Shown one piece after another: positions 44,019 through 53,667 of a stretch of DNA of 64,000 nt. The notes below the pieces were generated by a model, which was given only the letters and a program-made list of their open reading frames with translations, ran no database searches and had not been told where the DNA came from. This DNA is from Geothrix sp. (GTDB lineage Bacteria > Acidobacteriota > Holophagae > Holophagales > Holophagaceae): positions 1,488,001-1,552,000 of the forward strand of contig NZ_JAHRYQ010000001.1 of assembly GCF_020622065.1 (NCBI RefSeq), read 5' to 3'. Every line of letters starts with the position of its first letter. The first letter of the stretch is position 1. The translations under genes and the position numbers were made by a program.

Positions 44019-47000
44019 ATGCCCCACGCATCTCGGAACGAACACGCCGCATGCGGGGTGGGATTCATCGCCTCCCGGACCGGAAAGGCCTGCCATCAGG
44101 TTCTCCGGGATGCCCTCCAGGCCCTGCGGTGCGTGGAGCACCGGGGCGGCTGCGCGGCCGATCAAATCAGCAGCGACGGCGCGGGCGTCATGGCCGACAT
44201 CCCCTTCGAGCTGCTGGGCCACCAGCCCGGCGAGATCGCCGTGGCCAGCCTCTTCATGCCCCAGGACCCCGGCCGCCTGCGCCGCGCCCTCGCGTTGTTC
44301 GAGTCCACCTTCGCATTCTTCGACCTGGATGTGCTGGCCTACCGGGAGGTCCCCGCCAATCCCGCAGTGTTGGGCGTCGACGCCCGGCGCACCCTGCCCT
44401 CCCTGCGGCAGGCCATCCTGCGCCGGCCGGCCCACTGCCGCACGGATGCCTCCTTCGACAAACTGCTCTACAACGCCAAGCAGGTGCTGCGCACCAAGCT
44501 CGAGGAGCAGGGCATCACGGACGAGTTCTTCTTCGCCTCGCTGTCCGCCCGGACCATCGTCTACAAGGCCCTCACCCGCGCCGCAGATCTCGACCGGTTC
44601 TACCCGGATCTCCTGGATCCGCGCTTCATCACGCGGTTCGCCCTCATCCACCGCCGCTTCAGTACGAACACCCGCACCTCCTGGGACAAGGCCCAGCCCT
44701 TCCGCCTCCTCGCCCACAACGGCGAGATCAACACCATCGCCGGCAACCGCTCCCGCGCCATCTCCCGGGAGATGTCCATCGGGCTCAAGGCCGACCAGCT
44801 GGTGACGCACGGCTCCATCAGCGATTCCGGCAGCCTGAACGAGATCGCCGAGGCCCTGCTCTACCGCAGCAGCATCCCGCATGTGGAGGACATCCTCGCC
44901 ATCATGCTGCCGCCCGCCGAGGCGGAGGCCCCCTTCTACACCTTCTGGAGCCGGGCCATGGAGCCCTGGGACGGTCCCGCCTTCCTGGTCTACGCCGACG
45001 GCGGCACCGTGGGAGCAAGGCTCGACCGCAACGGCTTCCGCCCCGCGCGCTGGGCCATCACGGATGACCGGTTCTATCTGGCCTCCGAGGCCGGCGCATT
45101 CCCCCTGGATGAAGCGGCCGTGCGCCGCAAGGGCATCCTCCATGCAGGCACGGGCGTGAAGGTGGACCTGGCCACGGGCCGCGTGCATTTCCGGGATCCG
45201 GGGCGCTCGCGGGAGCACCGGGACGCCGCCTTCGACCCCCGCACCACGCCCATCGGCTCGCTTCCGGACCCGGCCCCGCCGGAAGGCCCCGTCAGCGTGT
45301 TCCGCAAGACCCTCTTCACCTGCTCCCGCGAGGAGCTGGAGAAGGTCCTCTATCCCATGATCGCCACCGGCAAGGAGGCCATCGGCTCCATGGGCGACAC
45401 GGCGCGGCCCAATGTCTTCTCCTCCGAACCCAGACCCTTCTTCGACTACTTCTACCAGCACTTCGCGCAAGTCACGAACCCGCCGCTGGACTACCTCCGC
45501 GAAGGCAACATCACCGACCTGCGCGTGTTCCTCGGCCGTTCGCCCAACATCTTCTTCCCCAAGGATCTGATCCCGCTGAGCGAGGCCCTGGAGCTGCCCC
45601 GGCCCATCCTCGACCTCGGGCAGATGCGCTTCCTGGAGCGGATGCAGAGCTACCGGCCCTCCGAATCCCACATCATCCCCCGCACCTTCGCCATGCGCTT
45701 CCGCCGCGACGACGGCGTGGCGGGCTTCCACGCCGCCGTCGCGCGGCTGGCGGCCGATGTCCTCGAGGCCGTGAAGGGCGGCACCAGCGTCATCATCCTC
45801 AGCGACCGTGAGGCCAGCGTGGAGCAGCCGCCCATCCCGGGCCTCATCGCCCTGCGGGCCGTGGTGCACACCCTCAACGAGTCCGGCCAGCGCCTCAACG
45901 CCGCCATCGTCATGCACACGGCCGAGGCCCGGACCTCGCACCACCTCGCCGCCCTCATCAGCTTCGGCGCCTCCGCCGTCTGCCCCTACCTCGCCCTGGA
46001 GATCGCGCGGCGCGACGAGCACCCGACCTTCGGCGCCCTGAGCGCGGACCGCCGCGAACAGAACCTGGTCGCGGCGCTGGAATCGGGCCTGCTCAAGATC
46101 ATGGCGAAGTGCGGCATCTCGGTGGTCCAGAGCTACATGAGCGCCAAGCTCTTCACGGCCGTGGGCCTGGGACCGGAGCTGATGGAGACCTTCTTCCCGC
46201 AGCGCACCAGCCCCATCGGCGGCATCGGGTACGAGGACTTGGCCGGCGACATCCTCCGGAAGACCGGCCTCGCAGCCCAGGCGGGATTCATGGACCGCCT
46301 GCTGCACACCCACCAGTTCCGGGAATCGCCCCACCCCGACCAGGGCGAGCACCACGGCATGACCTCGGCCCGCGCGCGGCTGCTGCACCGCCTGGTGGCC
46401 TTGGACCCCGAGACACCCGAGGCGCGGGATCTCTACCAGGACTACCTCGCCTCCCTGAAGCTCGATGAGCCCATCAACCCCCGCCACCTCCTGGCCTTGC
46501 GCCCGGACGCCACGCCCCTGCCCCTGGAGGCCGTCGAACCGGTCTCGGCCATCCTCCAGCGCTTCGGGGCCGGCGCCATGTCCTTCGGGGCCGTCAGCGC
46601 CGAGAGCCAGCGCGACCTCATCCTGGCCATGGAGGCCTCGGGTGGCCGGAGCAACAGTGGCGAGGGCGGCGAGAACCCCTTCTACTGGACGGACGGCATC
46701 ACCGCCTCCACCAAGCAGGTGGCCTCGGCCCGCTTCGGCGTGACGGCGGAGTACCTCATCTCCGGGGAGGAGCTGCAGATCAAGGTGGCCCAGGGGGCCA
46801 AGCCCGGCGAGGGCGGCCAGCTCATGCGCGTGAAGGTCGATGAGTCCATCGCCAGGGCCCGGTTCTCCCTGCCCGGCGTGGACCTGATCTCCCCGCCGCC
46901 CCTGCATGACATCTACAGCATCGAGGATCTGAAGGAGCTCATCTACGAGCTGCGGCAGGTGCATCCCGCCGCAAAGATCAGCGTGAAGCTCGTCTCGGGC

Positions 47001-48407
47001 ACGGGCATTGGCACCATCGCCGTGGGCGTGGCCAAGGCCGGGGCCGACATCATCTATGTGGCCGGAGGCGACGGCGGTACCGGAGCCGCCACGCTGGGTT
47101 CCATGAAGCACGCGGGCCTGCCCTGGGAGTTCGGCCTGGTGGAGACCCAGCGGGCGTTGCTGGAGAACGGCCTCCGCGACCAGGTGGAACTGCGGGTGGA
47201 CGGTGGCCTGCTCACGGGCAAGGATCTGGTGACGGCGGCCATCCTCGGCGCCGAGGGCTTCGAGTTCGGGAAGCTGCTGCTGGTGGCCGAAGGCTGCGTG
47301 ATGGCGCGGATCTGCGAAAAGAACACCTGCCCCGCAGGCATCGCCACCCACGACCCGAAGTTCAAGGCCCGCTATGCCGGCAGCCCCGAGGCAGTCCAGC
47401 GCGTGCTGATCCACCTGGCGGAGGACGCGCGCCGCCACCTCGCGGCCCTGGGCGTGGCCTCGCTGGGGGATCTCCAGGACCGGGTGGACCTCCTCCAGGT
47501 GGCGCCGGACCATGCGGCCTTCGTGCACGACCGGAAGCTCGACCTGGGATCGCTCCTGAATCCGCGCCCGCCACGAGCCGGCACGGGGCCTTCCGTCTCC
47601 GACTCCGAAGGCGTAGGGGCCTTGAACCAGCGCATCCTGGCGGAGGCGGAGACCTTCCTGGAAGCCGGCGGCACCCACCGTCAGGCCCATGCCATCACGA
47701 CCCAGGACCGCGGCGTCCTGGCCACCCTCGCCGGAGCCATCGCCAAGCGGGTGCGGGAGCGCCGCCGGCGGGGCGAGGATCCGGCCGTGCCTGGCCTCCT
47801 GCACCTGGACTTCACCGGCAGCGCGGGCCAGGGATTCGCCGCCTTCCTCACGGACGGGTTGGAGGTCCGCCTGCAGGGCGAGGCCAACGATTCCGTTGCC
47901 AAGTCCATGTCCGGCGGGCGCGTGATCCTCCTCCCGCATCCCCGGTCGACCTACGCCGCCGAAGAGAACGCCATCCTCGGCAACGGCGCCCTCTATGGCG
48001 CCACTGGCGGGACGCTGCTGGTCCGCGGCCGGGCCGGGGACCGCTTCGCCGTGCGGAACAGCGGGGCCGCCGCCGTGGTCGAGGGCACGGGCCACCACGC
48101 TTGCGAATACATGACCCGGGGCGCCGTGGCCATCCTCGGCCCCGTGCTCTCCAATGCCGGCGCCGGCATGACCGGCGGTTGCCTCTACCTGCGCCGGACC
48201 CACGCGGAAAGGGTGAACCAGGACTACCTCACCGCCCTCCCCTGGCGGCCCGAGGAGGAGACCCAGTTCCGCGGCCTGCTGGAGCAGCACCACGCCGAAA
48301 CCGGCAGTGCCACCGCCGCCGCCCTGCTCGAAGACTGGCCCGCCACCCTTCTTGCCTTCAGCGCTTTTGTGCCTGTGGCCGTGGCGGCAGGGCTGAAGCC
48401 CAGCTAG
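44019..48407 (+). CDS. gltB: Glutamate synthase large subunit
   Basis: A 1462-residue enzyme that makes glutamate from glutamine and 2-oxoglutarate. The N-terminal glutaminase has Cys12 (HAACGVGFIA), implying removal of an 11-residue propeptide. The central and FMN domains follow (GAMSFGAVSAESQ, GGRSNSGEGGENP, YVAGGDGGTGAATLGSM), then the 3Fe-4S cysteines C-x(5)-C-x(4)-C (CVMARICEKNTC), and the C-terminal beta-helix (GALYGATGGTLLVRGRAGDR). There is no gltD in the neighbourhood. It could be the NADPH enzyme with a remote small subunit, or a ferredoxin-dependent type. Confidence 0.93.
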   Translation: MPHASRNEHAACGVGFIASRTGKACHQVLRDALQALRCVEHRGGCAADQISSDGAGVMADIPFELLGHQPGEIAVASLFMPQDPGRLRRALALFESTFAFFDLDVLAYREVPANPAVLGVDARRTLPSLRQAILRRPAHCRTDASFDKLLYNAKQVLRTKLEEQGITDEFFFASLSARTIVYKALTRAADLDRFYPDLLDPRFITRFALIHRRFSTNTRTSWDKAQPFRLLAHNGEINTIAGNRSRAISREMSIGLKADQLVTHGSISDSGSLNEIAEALLYRSSIPHVEDILAIMLPPAEAEAPFYTFWSRAMEPWDGPAFLVYADGGTVGARLDRNGFRPARWAITDDRFYLASEAGAFPLDEAAVRRKGILHAGTGVKVDLATGRVHFRDPGRSREHRDAAFDPRTTPIGSLPDPAPPEGPVSVFRKTLFTCSREELEKVLYPMIATGKEAIGSMGDTARPNVFSSEPRPFFDYFYQHFAQVTNPPLDYLREGNITDLRVFLGRSPNIFFPKDLIPLSEALELPRPILDLGQMRFLERMQSYRPSESHIIPRTFAMRFRRDDGVAGFHAAVARLAADVLEAVKGGTSVIILSDREASVEQPPIPGLIALRAVVHTLNESGQRLNAAIVMHTAEARTSHHLAALISFGASAVCPYLALEIARRDEHPTFGALSADRREQNLVAALESGLLKIMAKCGISVVQSYMSAKLFTAVGLGPELMETFFPQRTSPIGGIGYEDLAGDILRKTGLAAQAGFMDRLLHTHQFRESPHPDQGEHHGMTSARARLLHRLVALDPETPEARDLYQDYLASLKLDEPINPRHLLALRPDATPLPLEAVEPVSAILQRFGAGAMSFGAVSAESQRDLILAMEASGGRSNSGEGGENPFYWTDGITASTKQVASARFGVTAEYLISGEELQIKVAQGAKPGEGGQLMRVKVDESIARARFSLPGVDLISPPPLHDIYSIEDLKELIYELRQVHPAAKISVKLVSGTGIGTIAVGVAKAGADIIYVAGGDGGTGAATLGSMKHAGLPWEFGLVETQRALLENGLRDQVELRVDGGLLTGKDLVTAAILGAEGFEFGKLLLVAEGCVMARICEKNTCPAGIATHDPKFKARYAGSPEAVQRVLIHLAEDARRHLAALGVASLGDLQDRVDLLQVAPDHAAFVHDRKLDLGSLLNPRPPRAGTGPSVSDSEGVGALNQRILAEAETFLEAGGTHRQAHAITTQDRGVLATLAGAIAKRVRERRRRGEDPAVPGLLHLDFTGSAGQGFAAFLTDGLEVRLQGEANDSVAKSMSGGRVILLPHPRSTYAAEENAILGNGALYGATGGTLLVRGRAGDRFAVRNSGAAAVVEGTGHHACEYMTRGAVAILGPVLSNAGAGMTGGCLYLRRTHAERVNQDYLTALPWRPEEETQFRGLLEQHHAETGSATAAALLEDWPATLLAFSAFVPVAVAAGLKPS

Positions 48408-48468
48408 CCCCGTTCAGCCGGGCCCCCCTTCCGCCAGAAAGGCGTCGCGTCTCACCGTCGCGAAGGCA

Positions 48469-49356
48469 TCAGCCCACCCGGTCGAACAACCCAGGTTGGC
48501 AGACGGGAGTTGGCGGTGGCGGTGGTGGCTTCTCGGCCTTCTCCCGGGATCGCCGGCGGATCGGGAAGGCCTCGGCGAACGCCTGGCGGATACCTTCGGC
48601 ATAGGTGGGGTCCAGCACCTTCAGCCAGCCATGGTCCGCCAGCACCTTGTAGAAGGGATCCTGCTTCAGCAGGCGCAGGCGGCCGACCCAGGCGTTGGAC
48701 GCACCGCTGGTGCGGGCCCGGCGGGCGAAGGCCTCAGGGGCATGCACGGCCATGAGGGGGGCCACCGCCACCGTCACGCCGATGCCCGCCGCAGCCAGGC
48801 GTTCCACCGCGGCCCAGCGGCTGGGGATGGCCGGGGCGTGCGGCTCCACCGCCTGGCGGACGGTGTCGTCATCGGTGGGGATGGAGAGGCCCACGGTCAG
48901 CCGGTCCCCGAAGGCCCGCAGCAACTCCAGATCCTGCAGCACCATGGGCGAGCGGGTGTGGACGATCACCTCGGTGGTGGGGCAGAGCAGCAGCACCTCC
49001 AGGCAGCGGCGCGTCAGCCGATACTCCCGCTCCAGGGGCTGGTAGGGATCCGTGGCCGAAGCCATGAACACCCGTTCGCCGTGGAGCCGGTACCGCTGGG
49101 ACCAGAGCAGCTCCGGCGCATTCAGCTTCGGGGCGACCCACTCGCCCCAGTCTTCGGGCTTGTGCAGGGCGTTGGGGTAGTCCCGCACATAGCAGTAGCG
49201 GCACCCGTGCCCGCAGCCGCGATAGGGGCTGAGGGCGAACCCGAAGCCGTACCGGTCGTCCTTCTGGGGGCGCAGGATGGAGCGGGCCTCCTCCGGCTCC
49301 ACCAGCAGGTTCTGGAAGAGGGGCGGCGGATCCGACGGAAGCGGCAAGGGCGTCAT
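48469..49356 (-). CDS. SPL-family radical SAM protein (Rv2578c-like)
   Basis: The 295-residue product has the radical SAM motif CGHGCRYCYVRDYPNA early on, with SPYRGC before it, an ASATDPYQPLEREYRLTR stretch and VIVHTRSPMVLQDLELL, all as in the spore photoproduct lyase-like 'Rv2578c' group. The reaction is unknown. The C-terminus is Lys/Pro-rich (EKAEKPPPPPPTPVCQPGLF). It is convergent with gltB, with about 60 bases between stops. Start at ATG 49356. Confidence 0.85.
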   Translation of the reverse strand: MTPLPLPSDPPPLFQNLLVEPEEARSILRPQKDDRYGFGFALSPYRGCGHGCRYCYVRDYPNALHKPEDWGEWVAPKLNAPELLWSQRYRLHGERVFMASATDPYQPLEREYRLTRRCLEVLLLCPTTEVIVHTRSPMVLQDLELLRAFGDRLTVGLSIPTDDDTVRQAVEPHAPAIPSRWAAVERLAAAGIGVTVAVAPLMAVHAPEAFARRARTSGASNAWVGRLRLLKQDPFYKVLADHGWLKVLDPTYAEGIRQAFAEAFPIRRRSREKAEKPPPPPPTPVCQPGLFDRVG

Positions 49357-49386
49357 AGCCCAAGTTTTCGCTTTTTATTCGCCAAA

Positions 49387-49920
49387 TCAAGGGGTGGCGG
49401 GCGATTTGGGGGTCAGGGGGATCACATTGATCCGGCCGTTGGTTTCGAGGATGGCCACGCGCACATCGGCCACATCGGAAACCCCCGCCTGCCGCACGGC
49501 GGCCATCAGCTCATGGCGGGTGATCCGCTCGGAAGCCAGCATGGCCTCGTCCAGCAGCCCGTTGTGGATCAGGATCTGCGGGCGCCCCTCCAACAGCGTC
49601 TCCGCCCGCTTGCTGCGCCAGGTGAGCCAGGACATGACGCCGTTCACCGCCAGGAGGGTGGCGACCAGGATGAAGCCCCCGGCCACGGTGTTGTCCCCGG
49701 CGTTCATGCTGTTCTGCACGGCGTTGCTCAGCACCAGGAGCATCACGAAGTCGAAGGGCGCCAGCTGGCCCACCTGGCGCTTGCCCGTGAGACGCAGCAG
49801 CACCAGGAGGAAGCCGTACACCAGGAGGGCCCGCAGCACGAACTCCCACCAGGGCTGGGTCAGCTTCCACATGGAAACGCCCACGGGCAGGGCACCCTCA
49901 AGCAATATGGCGATGGACAT
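49387..49920 (-). CDS. DUF421 (YetF-type) membrane protein
   Basis: A 177-residue protein with three hydrophobic helices in the first 95 residues (ALLVYGFLLVLLRLTGKR; FVMLLVLSNAVQNSM; GFILVATLLAVNGVMSWL) and a soluble tail with EGRPQILIHNGLL and ITRHELMAAVRQAGVSDVADV. This is the DUF421/YetF organisation; the family function is not established, though members affect spore germination or stress in Bacillus. Start ATG 49920 with GGGAGGGG just upstream; the reading frame is open beyond it without homology. Confidence 0.85.
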   Translation of the reverse strand: MSIAILLEGALPVGVSMWKLTQPWWEFVLRALLVYGFLLVLLRLTGKRQVGQLAPFDFVMLLVLSNAVQNSMNAGDNTVAGGFILVATLLAVNGVMSWLTWRSKRAETLLEGRPQILIHNGLLDEAMLASERITRHELMAAVRQAGVSDVADVRVAILETNGRINVIPLTPKSPATP

Positions 49921-49955
49921 GCCCCTCCCCTGAGGACCGAGGACTGAAGATGGCG

Positions 49956-50342
49956 TTACTCGATCTCGACCGAGAAGGCCGCCGAGCCGAGTTCCGCGCC
50001 ATCCGCGGCCAGCACCTTCACTGTCCACGCGCCCTCGTCGCCCTTGCGGAAGGTGCGGTAGGCGTTGGTGCGGTAGGGCGAGCGCGGGACCTTCAGCTCC
50101 AGCTTGGTGGTGCGCTCGCCCTTCGCGAACGCCACGGTGATGGTGCTGTCGGCGGCGCCGGTGACCTTGGTCCAGGCGTAGAGCTTCGTGCCGGCGGCCA
50201 CTTTGAAGGAGGCGGCCTCGCCCTGCAGTTCCATCTTTTCGATGCCGGTGCCGACCTTGATCTCGGCCGAGGCCTTGGCTTCAGGGGCCTGGGCGACGAG
50301 TGCCGCCGAGGCGAGGAGGGGGAGGAGGAAGGCCTGGCGCAT
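49956..50342 (-). CDS. Secreted DUF2914-like protein
   Basis: A 128-residue protein with a signal peptide (MRQAFLLPLLASAALVAQA). The mature part resembles DUF2914: KLYAWTKVTGAADSTITVAF, LELKVPRSPYRTNAYRTFRK, then GAWTVKVLAADGAELGSAAF. Such domains are small beta proteins of the envelope with no known function. AAGGAG lies 5 bases before ATG 50342. The next gene downstream is DUF421 on the same strand, 35 bases away. Confidence 0.75.
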   Translation of the reverse strand: MRQAFLLPLLASAALVAQAPEAKASAEIKVGTGIEKMELQGEAASFKVAAGTKLYAWTKVTGAADSTITVAFAKGERTTKLELKVPRSPYRTNAYRTFRKGDEGAWTVKVLAADGAELGSAAFSVEIE

Positions 50343-50416
50343 GGAGGCTCCTTGGTGGAAAGGTGGCCCCATTCTGCGCCCGATCCCCGCCGGTGTCACC
50401 GCGTCGTGGGCTTCCG

Positions 50417-51280
50417 TCAGAAGGTGATCACCAGGGAGGTCGTGAACACGGTGTCGGTCTTCTTCAGCTGGAAGGGCACCTGGCCGAGGACCACCGGCGG
50501 CGTGGCCACGGGCGTCTGCACCACCTCCACCCCCATGGAAGCGGGCTTGTTCTTGTAGGTGATGTCGTAGCCCACCTTCAGGGCCAGCCGCGAAGACAGG
50601 GTCGTGGTGAAGCCGTTCCGCCAGACCGCCAGGTAGTTCTGGGTGTCCTTGAAGCTGTCGGAGAGGTTCAGCTCCGAGGTGAAGGTCGAGGCGGCGAAGA
50701 GCTTCTTCTCGAGTTTGGCGCCCAGCCGGAAAGTGGCGAATCCGTCCTCCGTCCCTGCAGGCCGGAACACCTGGGTTTCCTTGGTATAGCCCACGCCGGC
50801 ATCCGTGAAGAACTTGGTGCGGTCCTCCTTGAGCCACCAATGGCCGAGTCCCACCAGCCCCGTGTACCGCGCTTCCAGACCTGCGGGAAGGTTGCGCTCC
50901 CAGCCGGCAGAACCGAACCACTGGAGCTGCTCGGTGAGGTTGTGGTCGTAGCGGAGGTTGGCGAAATAAGTCTCCGTGCTGGTCTGGGTGGTGCGGGTCT
51001 CCAGGACCGTGGCCGCGTCCAGGCTCGGCCCGAGGGCGCTGCGGGCCACGGTGGTGGTGGCCACGCGCACGCCTCCCGCATTGAATGCGAAGGCCGCGTT
51101 GGCCCAGGTGTACTTGAACTCGTTGGAGAAGCCGAGGCTCTGGCTCGAGGCGTTCCCTCCCACGGCCACATAGCTCAGGGCGGCCTTGTCCGACCAGGGG
51201 CGCGTGGGAGCAGCCGCCTCCTGAGCCGCCAGGGGCAGCAGCGCCGCTGGAATCAGCATCAGCAAAGACCGCGTGCGCAT
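50417..51280 (-). CDS. Outer-membrane beta-barrel protein (DUF481-like)
   Basis: The 287-residue product has a signal peptide (SLLMLIPAALLPLAAQ) and then about 12 amphipathic strands with many Thr/aromatic residues (AALSYVAVGGNASSQSLGFS; GLVGLGHWWLKEDRTKFFTD; LALKVGYDITYKNKPAS). The last residue is Phe in TSLVITF, the usual outer-membrane targeting end. It looks like the DUF481 group of 'salt-induced' barrels. ATG 51280 is 6 bases from AGGAG; an ATG at 51286 directly abuts it, so is less likely. No transport substrate can be assigned. Confidence 0.8.
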   Translation of the reverse strand: MRTRSLLMLIPAALLPLAAQEAAAPTRPWSDKAALSYVAVGGNASSQSLGFSNEFKYTWANAAFAFNAGGVRVATTTVARSALGPSLDAATVLETRTTQTSTETYFANLRYDHNLTEQLQWFGSAGWERNLPAGLEARYTGLVGLGHWWLKEDRTKFFTDAGVGYTKETQVFRPAGTEDGFATFRLGAKLEKKLFAASTFTSELNLSDSFKDTQNYLAVWRNGFTTTLSSRLALKVGYDITYKNKPASMGVEVVQTPVATPPVVLGQVPFQLKKTDTVFTTSLVITF

Positions 51281-51334
51281 GGCCATCTCCTGAAAATTCC
51301 AGGCGATGGTACCCGCTTCTCGGTCGGGACGCAC

Positions 51335-52594
51335 TCAGGCCACCCAGGTTTCCAGGCCTTCGAGGATGTCCCGCACGCCGGGGCCGAAGCGGGCATTGCT
51401 GAGCCAATCGAGGCCGGCGGGCAGGCCTTCGACCGCCGTCTTCACCCGGGCCCGGTGGCCCAGCTCAGGACGCGGGATGGCGCGTTCCGCGCGCTCGTGG
51501 CGCGTGGCCACGGGCTCGCCGAGGCTGGGAATCCAGAACTTCAGCCGCGCCTGGATGCCCTCCCAGGTCTCGAGGTCCGCGGGCTTGCCGAAGGCGCCGC
51601 CGATGAAGCTGCGGAGCTGCATGAGACCCTCCGGCGCGCTCTGGGGATCCATCCAGGACGGCACCAGGGAACCCAGGTATCCGCGGCCCTCGGGGGGATG
51701 GATGAGGAAACCGAAGCTGTCCTTCAGGGCCGGCAGCGGCGCGTGGCGGCTGTGCCAGAGATCCACGGAGGTATAGGGGATGGCGGCCAGGGCCTCGGCG
51801 CTTTGCGGAGCCACGGAGCCCAGCAGGATCGCGGCTTCATAGGCGGGCAGCGCCAGCACCACCCGATCGGCCTCGCGGATTTCGCCGCCGCCGCTCGCGC
51901 GCCAGCGACCGTCCGGCAGGGCCTCCAGCCGCTCGGCGCGGAGGCCAGATCGCACGGACGCCAGCTTGGCGGCGAGGCGGATGGGCAGCTGGCCCATGCC
52001 GCCTTCGGGCACCACCATGTGGCTCACGCCGCCCTTGCGGATGCCGTTTACCAGGCTGCCCGTGGCCTCCCACTGGCGCAGCTTGGGGATGGCGTCCACG
52101 GACAGGATCTCCGCAGGCGCAGCCAGCACCCCCGCGATCATGGACGGCAGCAGCTCCGTGGCCACGCCCTTGCCCAGGCGGCGGGTGATGAAGGCGCTGA
52201 GGCCCTCTTCAGGCTCCCCCGGCCGCACGGGCTGGAAGGGCTCCAGCATCATGCGGAGCTTGGCGCCCAGGGGCATCAGCGGCGAAGTCATCAGCCCCAC
52301 GGGCGAGGCAGGCACGGGAATGAGCCGCCCGCCCTTTCCCACCCAGCGGGCGCCGGTACCCGGCGACTTGAACGGCAGGTCGATGGCGCTGAAGAGGCGG
52401 TCCACCGCCGTGCCCTTCTGCCACAGCACGCCCTGGGGCCCGGTCTCGAAGTGGCCGCCTTCCCAGGGCAGGGTCTTCATCCAGCCGCCCACCGTGGCCC
52501 CGGCCTCCCAGACCTCCACGGCCTCGCCGCGCTGCTGCAGGTGCCAAGCGGCCGCCAGGCCCGTCACGCCTCCGCCGAGGATCAGGGTGCTCAT
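51335..52594 (-). CDS. hemG: Protoporphyrinogen oxidase (HemG/HemY type)
   Basis: A 419-residue flavoprotein that converts (copro)protoporphyrinogen to the porphyrin in heme synthesis. It shows the FAD fold TLILGGGVTGLAAAWHLQQ with GGW loop, the VPEGGMGQLPIRLAAKL block and the C-terminal ARFGPGVRDILEGLE. It is of the HemY oxygen-dependent/coproporphyrinogen oxidase type rather than the small flavodoxin-like HemG. The start overlaps the ferrochelatase stop by four bases (ATGA), so the two are coupled. Whether the coproporphyrin-dependent or the protoporphyrin branch is used cannot be told here. Confidence 0.88.
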   Translation of the reverse strand: MSTLILGGGVTGLAAAWHLQQRGEAVEVWEAGATVGGWMKTLPWEGGHFETGPQGVLWQKGTAVDRLFSAIDLPFKSPGTGARWVGKGGRLIPVPASPVGLMTSPLMPLGAKLRMMLEPFQPVRPGEPEEGLSAFITRRLGKGVATELLPSMIAGVLAAPAEILSVDAIPKLRQWEATGSLVNGIRKGGVSHMVVPEGGMGQLPIRLAAKLASVRSGLRAERLEALPDGRWRASGGGEIREADRVVLALPAYEAAILLGSVAPQSAEALAAIPYTSVDLWHSRHAPLPALKDSFGFLIHPPEGRGYLGSLVPSWMDPQSAPEGLMQLRSFIGGAFGKPADLETWEGIQARLKFWIPSLGEPVATRHERAERAIPRPELGHRARVKTAVEGLPAGLDWLSNARFGPGVRDILEGLETWVA

Positions 52595-53538
52595 GGGAGG
52601 ATCTCCAGAACGCGCCGCGCAAGGCAGCGGATGTAGGCGGGATCGATGCCGGGGGCGGCCACGCGGCGATAGGTGCGGATGCCCGCCTTGTCGGCCACAT
52701 GCCGATACTCGATGTCCAGCTCGTGCAGGGTCTCGATGTGCTCGCTCACGAAGCTCATGGGCACGACGATCACATCCTTGCCGCCCATGGATTCCAGCAC
52801 GCTCTTCAGGGGCGGTTCCAGCCAGCGCACGGGCCCCGTGCGGCTCTGGTAGGCCTGGATATAGTCGCCGGGGATGGCGCCAATGCGGGCGATGAGCGCC
52901 TCGCGGGTGGCGTGGATCTCCTTCTCGTAGGGATCCCCGGCTTCGATCTGGCGCACGGGCAGGCTGTGGGCGCTGAAGATCACGGTGGCCCCCGGGAGCT
53001 CGCTGAGCGCCGCCCGGAGCGGCCGTTCCAGCGAATCGAGGTAGTCGGGATCGGTGGCGTAGTGCTCCACCCCCGGCAGGATCTCCATACCGGCCTTCGC
53101 CGCCTCGATGGCCAGCTCCCGTAGGCTGGAGCCCGTGGTGGCGCGGCAGTCGTGGGGATAGAGCGTCACTGGCACCAGCTTGCGGATGCCCTCGCGCTTC
53201 AGGGCCTTCAGCAGCCCCTCGGCCCGCGGCGCGGCGTAGCGGAAGCAGAGCTTCACGGGCTCCGTGCGCCCCGCGGCGCGCAGAGTCGCGCGCAGCGCCG
53301 AAGCCTGGTAGGCGCTTTCCCGCAGCAGCGGCGAGCCGCCGCCGATCTCGGCGTAGCGGCCCTTCGCGCCGGGGGCCCGGAGCTTCGCGATGAGCCTCGA
53401 AAAAGGCCCCTGCAGCCAGGCCGGGCCCGGCAGCCGGATCAGGTCCCGGTCGCCGAACAGCGCCGCCAGGAACGGTTCCACCTGGTCCAGGTTCACCGGA
53501 CCGCCGAGGTTCAGGAGCAGGATCGCCGTGTCTCGCAT
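52591..53538 (-). CDS. hemH: Ferrochelatase
   Basis: The 315-residue enzyme inserts iron into porphyrin, the last step of heme synthesis. Recognised blocks are LLLNLGGPVNLDQVEPFL, YAEIGGGSPLLRESA, CFRYAAPRAEGLL, IFSAHSLPVRQIEAGDPYEK (metal-site His in SAHSLP), AYQSRTGPVRWLEPPL and VVPMSFVSEHIETLHELDIE. ATG 53538 has a GGTGGAAGTCG context. It is the first gene of the leftward hemH-hemG pair. Confidence 0.95.
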   Translation of the reverse strand: MRDTAILLLNLGGPVNLDQVEPFLAALFGDRDLIRLPGPAWLQGPFSRLIAKLRAPGAKGRYAEIGGGSPLLRESAYQASALRATLRAAGRTEPVKLCFRYAAPRAEGLLKALKREGIRKLVPVTLYPHDCRATTGSSLRELAIEAAKAGMEILPGVEHYATDPDYLDSLERPLRAALSELPGATVIFSAHSLPVRQIEAGDPYEKEIHATREALIARIGAIPGDYIQAYQSRTGPVRWLEPPLKSVLESMGGKDVIVVPMSFVSEHIETLHELDIEYRHVADKAGIRTYRRVAAPGIDPAYIRCLARRVLEILP

Positions 53539-53667
53539 CGACTTCCACCTTACTTGAGACTTGCCGGAACATTCGTCACGGAACCCTGGACAGGTCCTGT
53601 GCGGACAGGAAATTCCGCCCGGGCCCGGGCCGACCCACTAGACTGATATCGAGACTGGAGATCAGCC

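Noticed and set aside
43848-48293. Very long open frames opposite gltB, nrdJ, rpoD and tamB (up to about 1480 codons)
   Set aside because: They lie wholly antisense to genes with clear domains, are rich in Gly/Ala/His/Arg, and contain no motif; long antisense frames are usual in GC-rich DNA.
48469-49356. Spore photoproduct lyase
   Set aside because: The motif order fits the Rv2578c-like relatives found in non-sporulating bacteria; no sporulation genes other than the widespread spoVG are seen.
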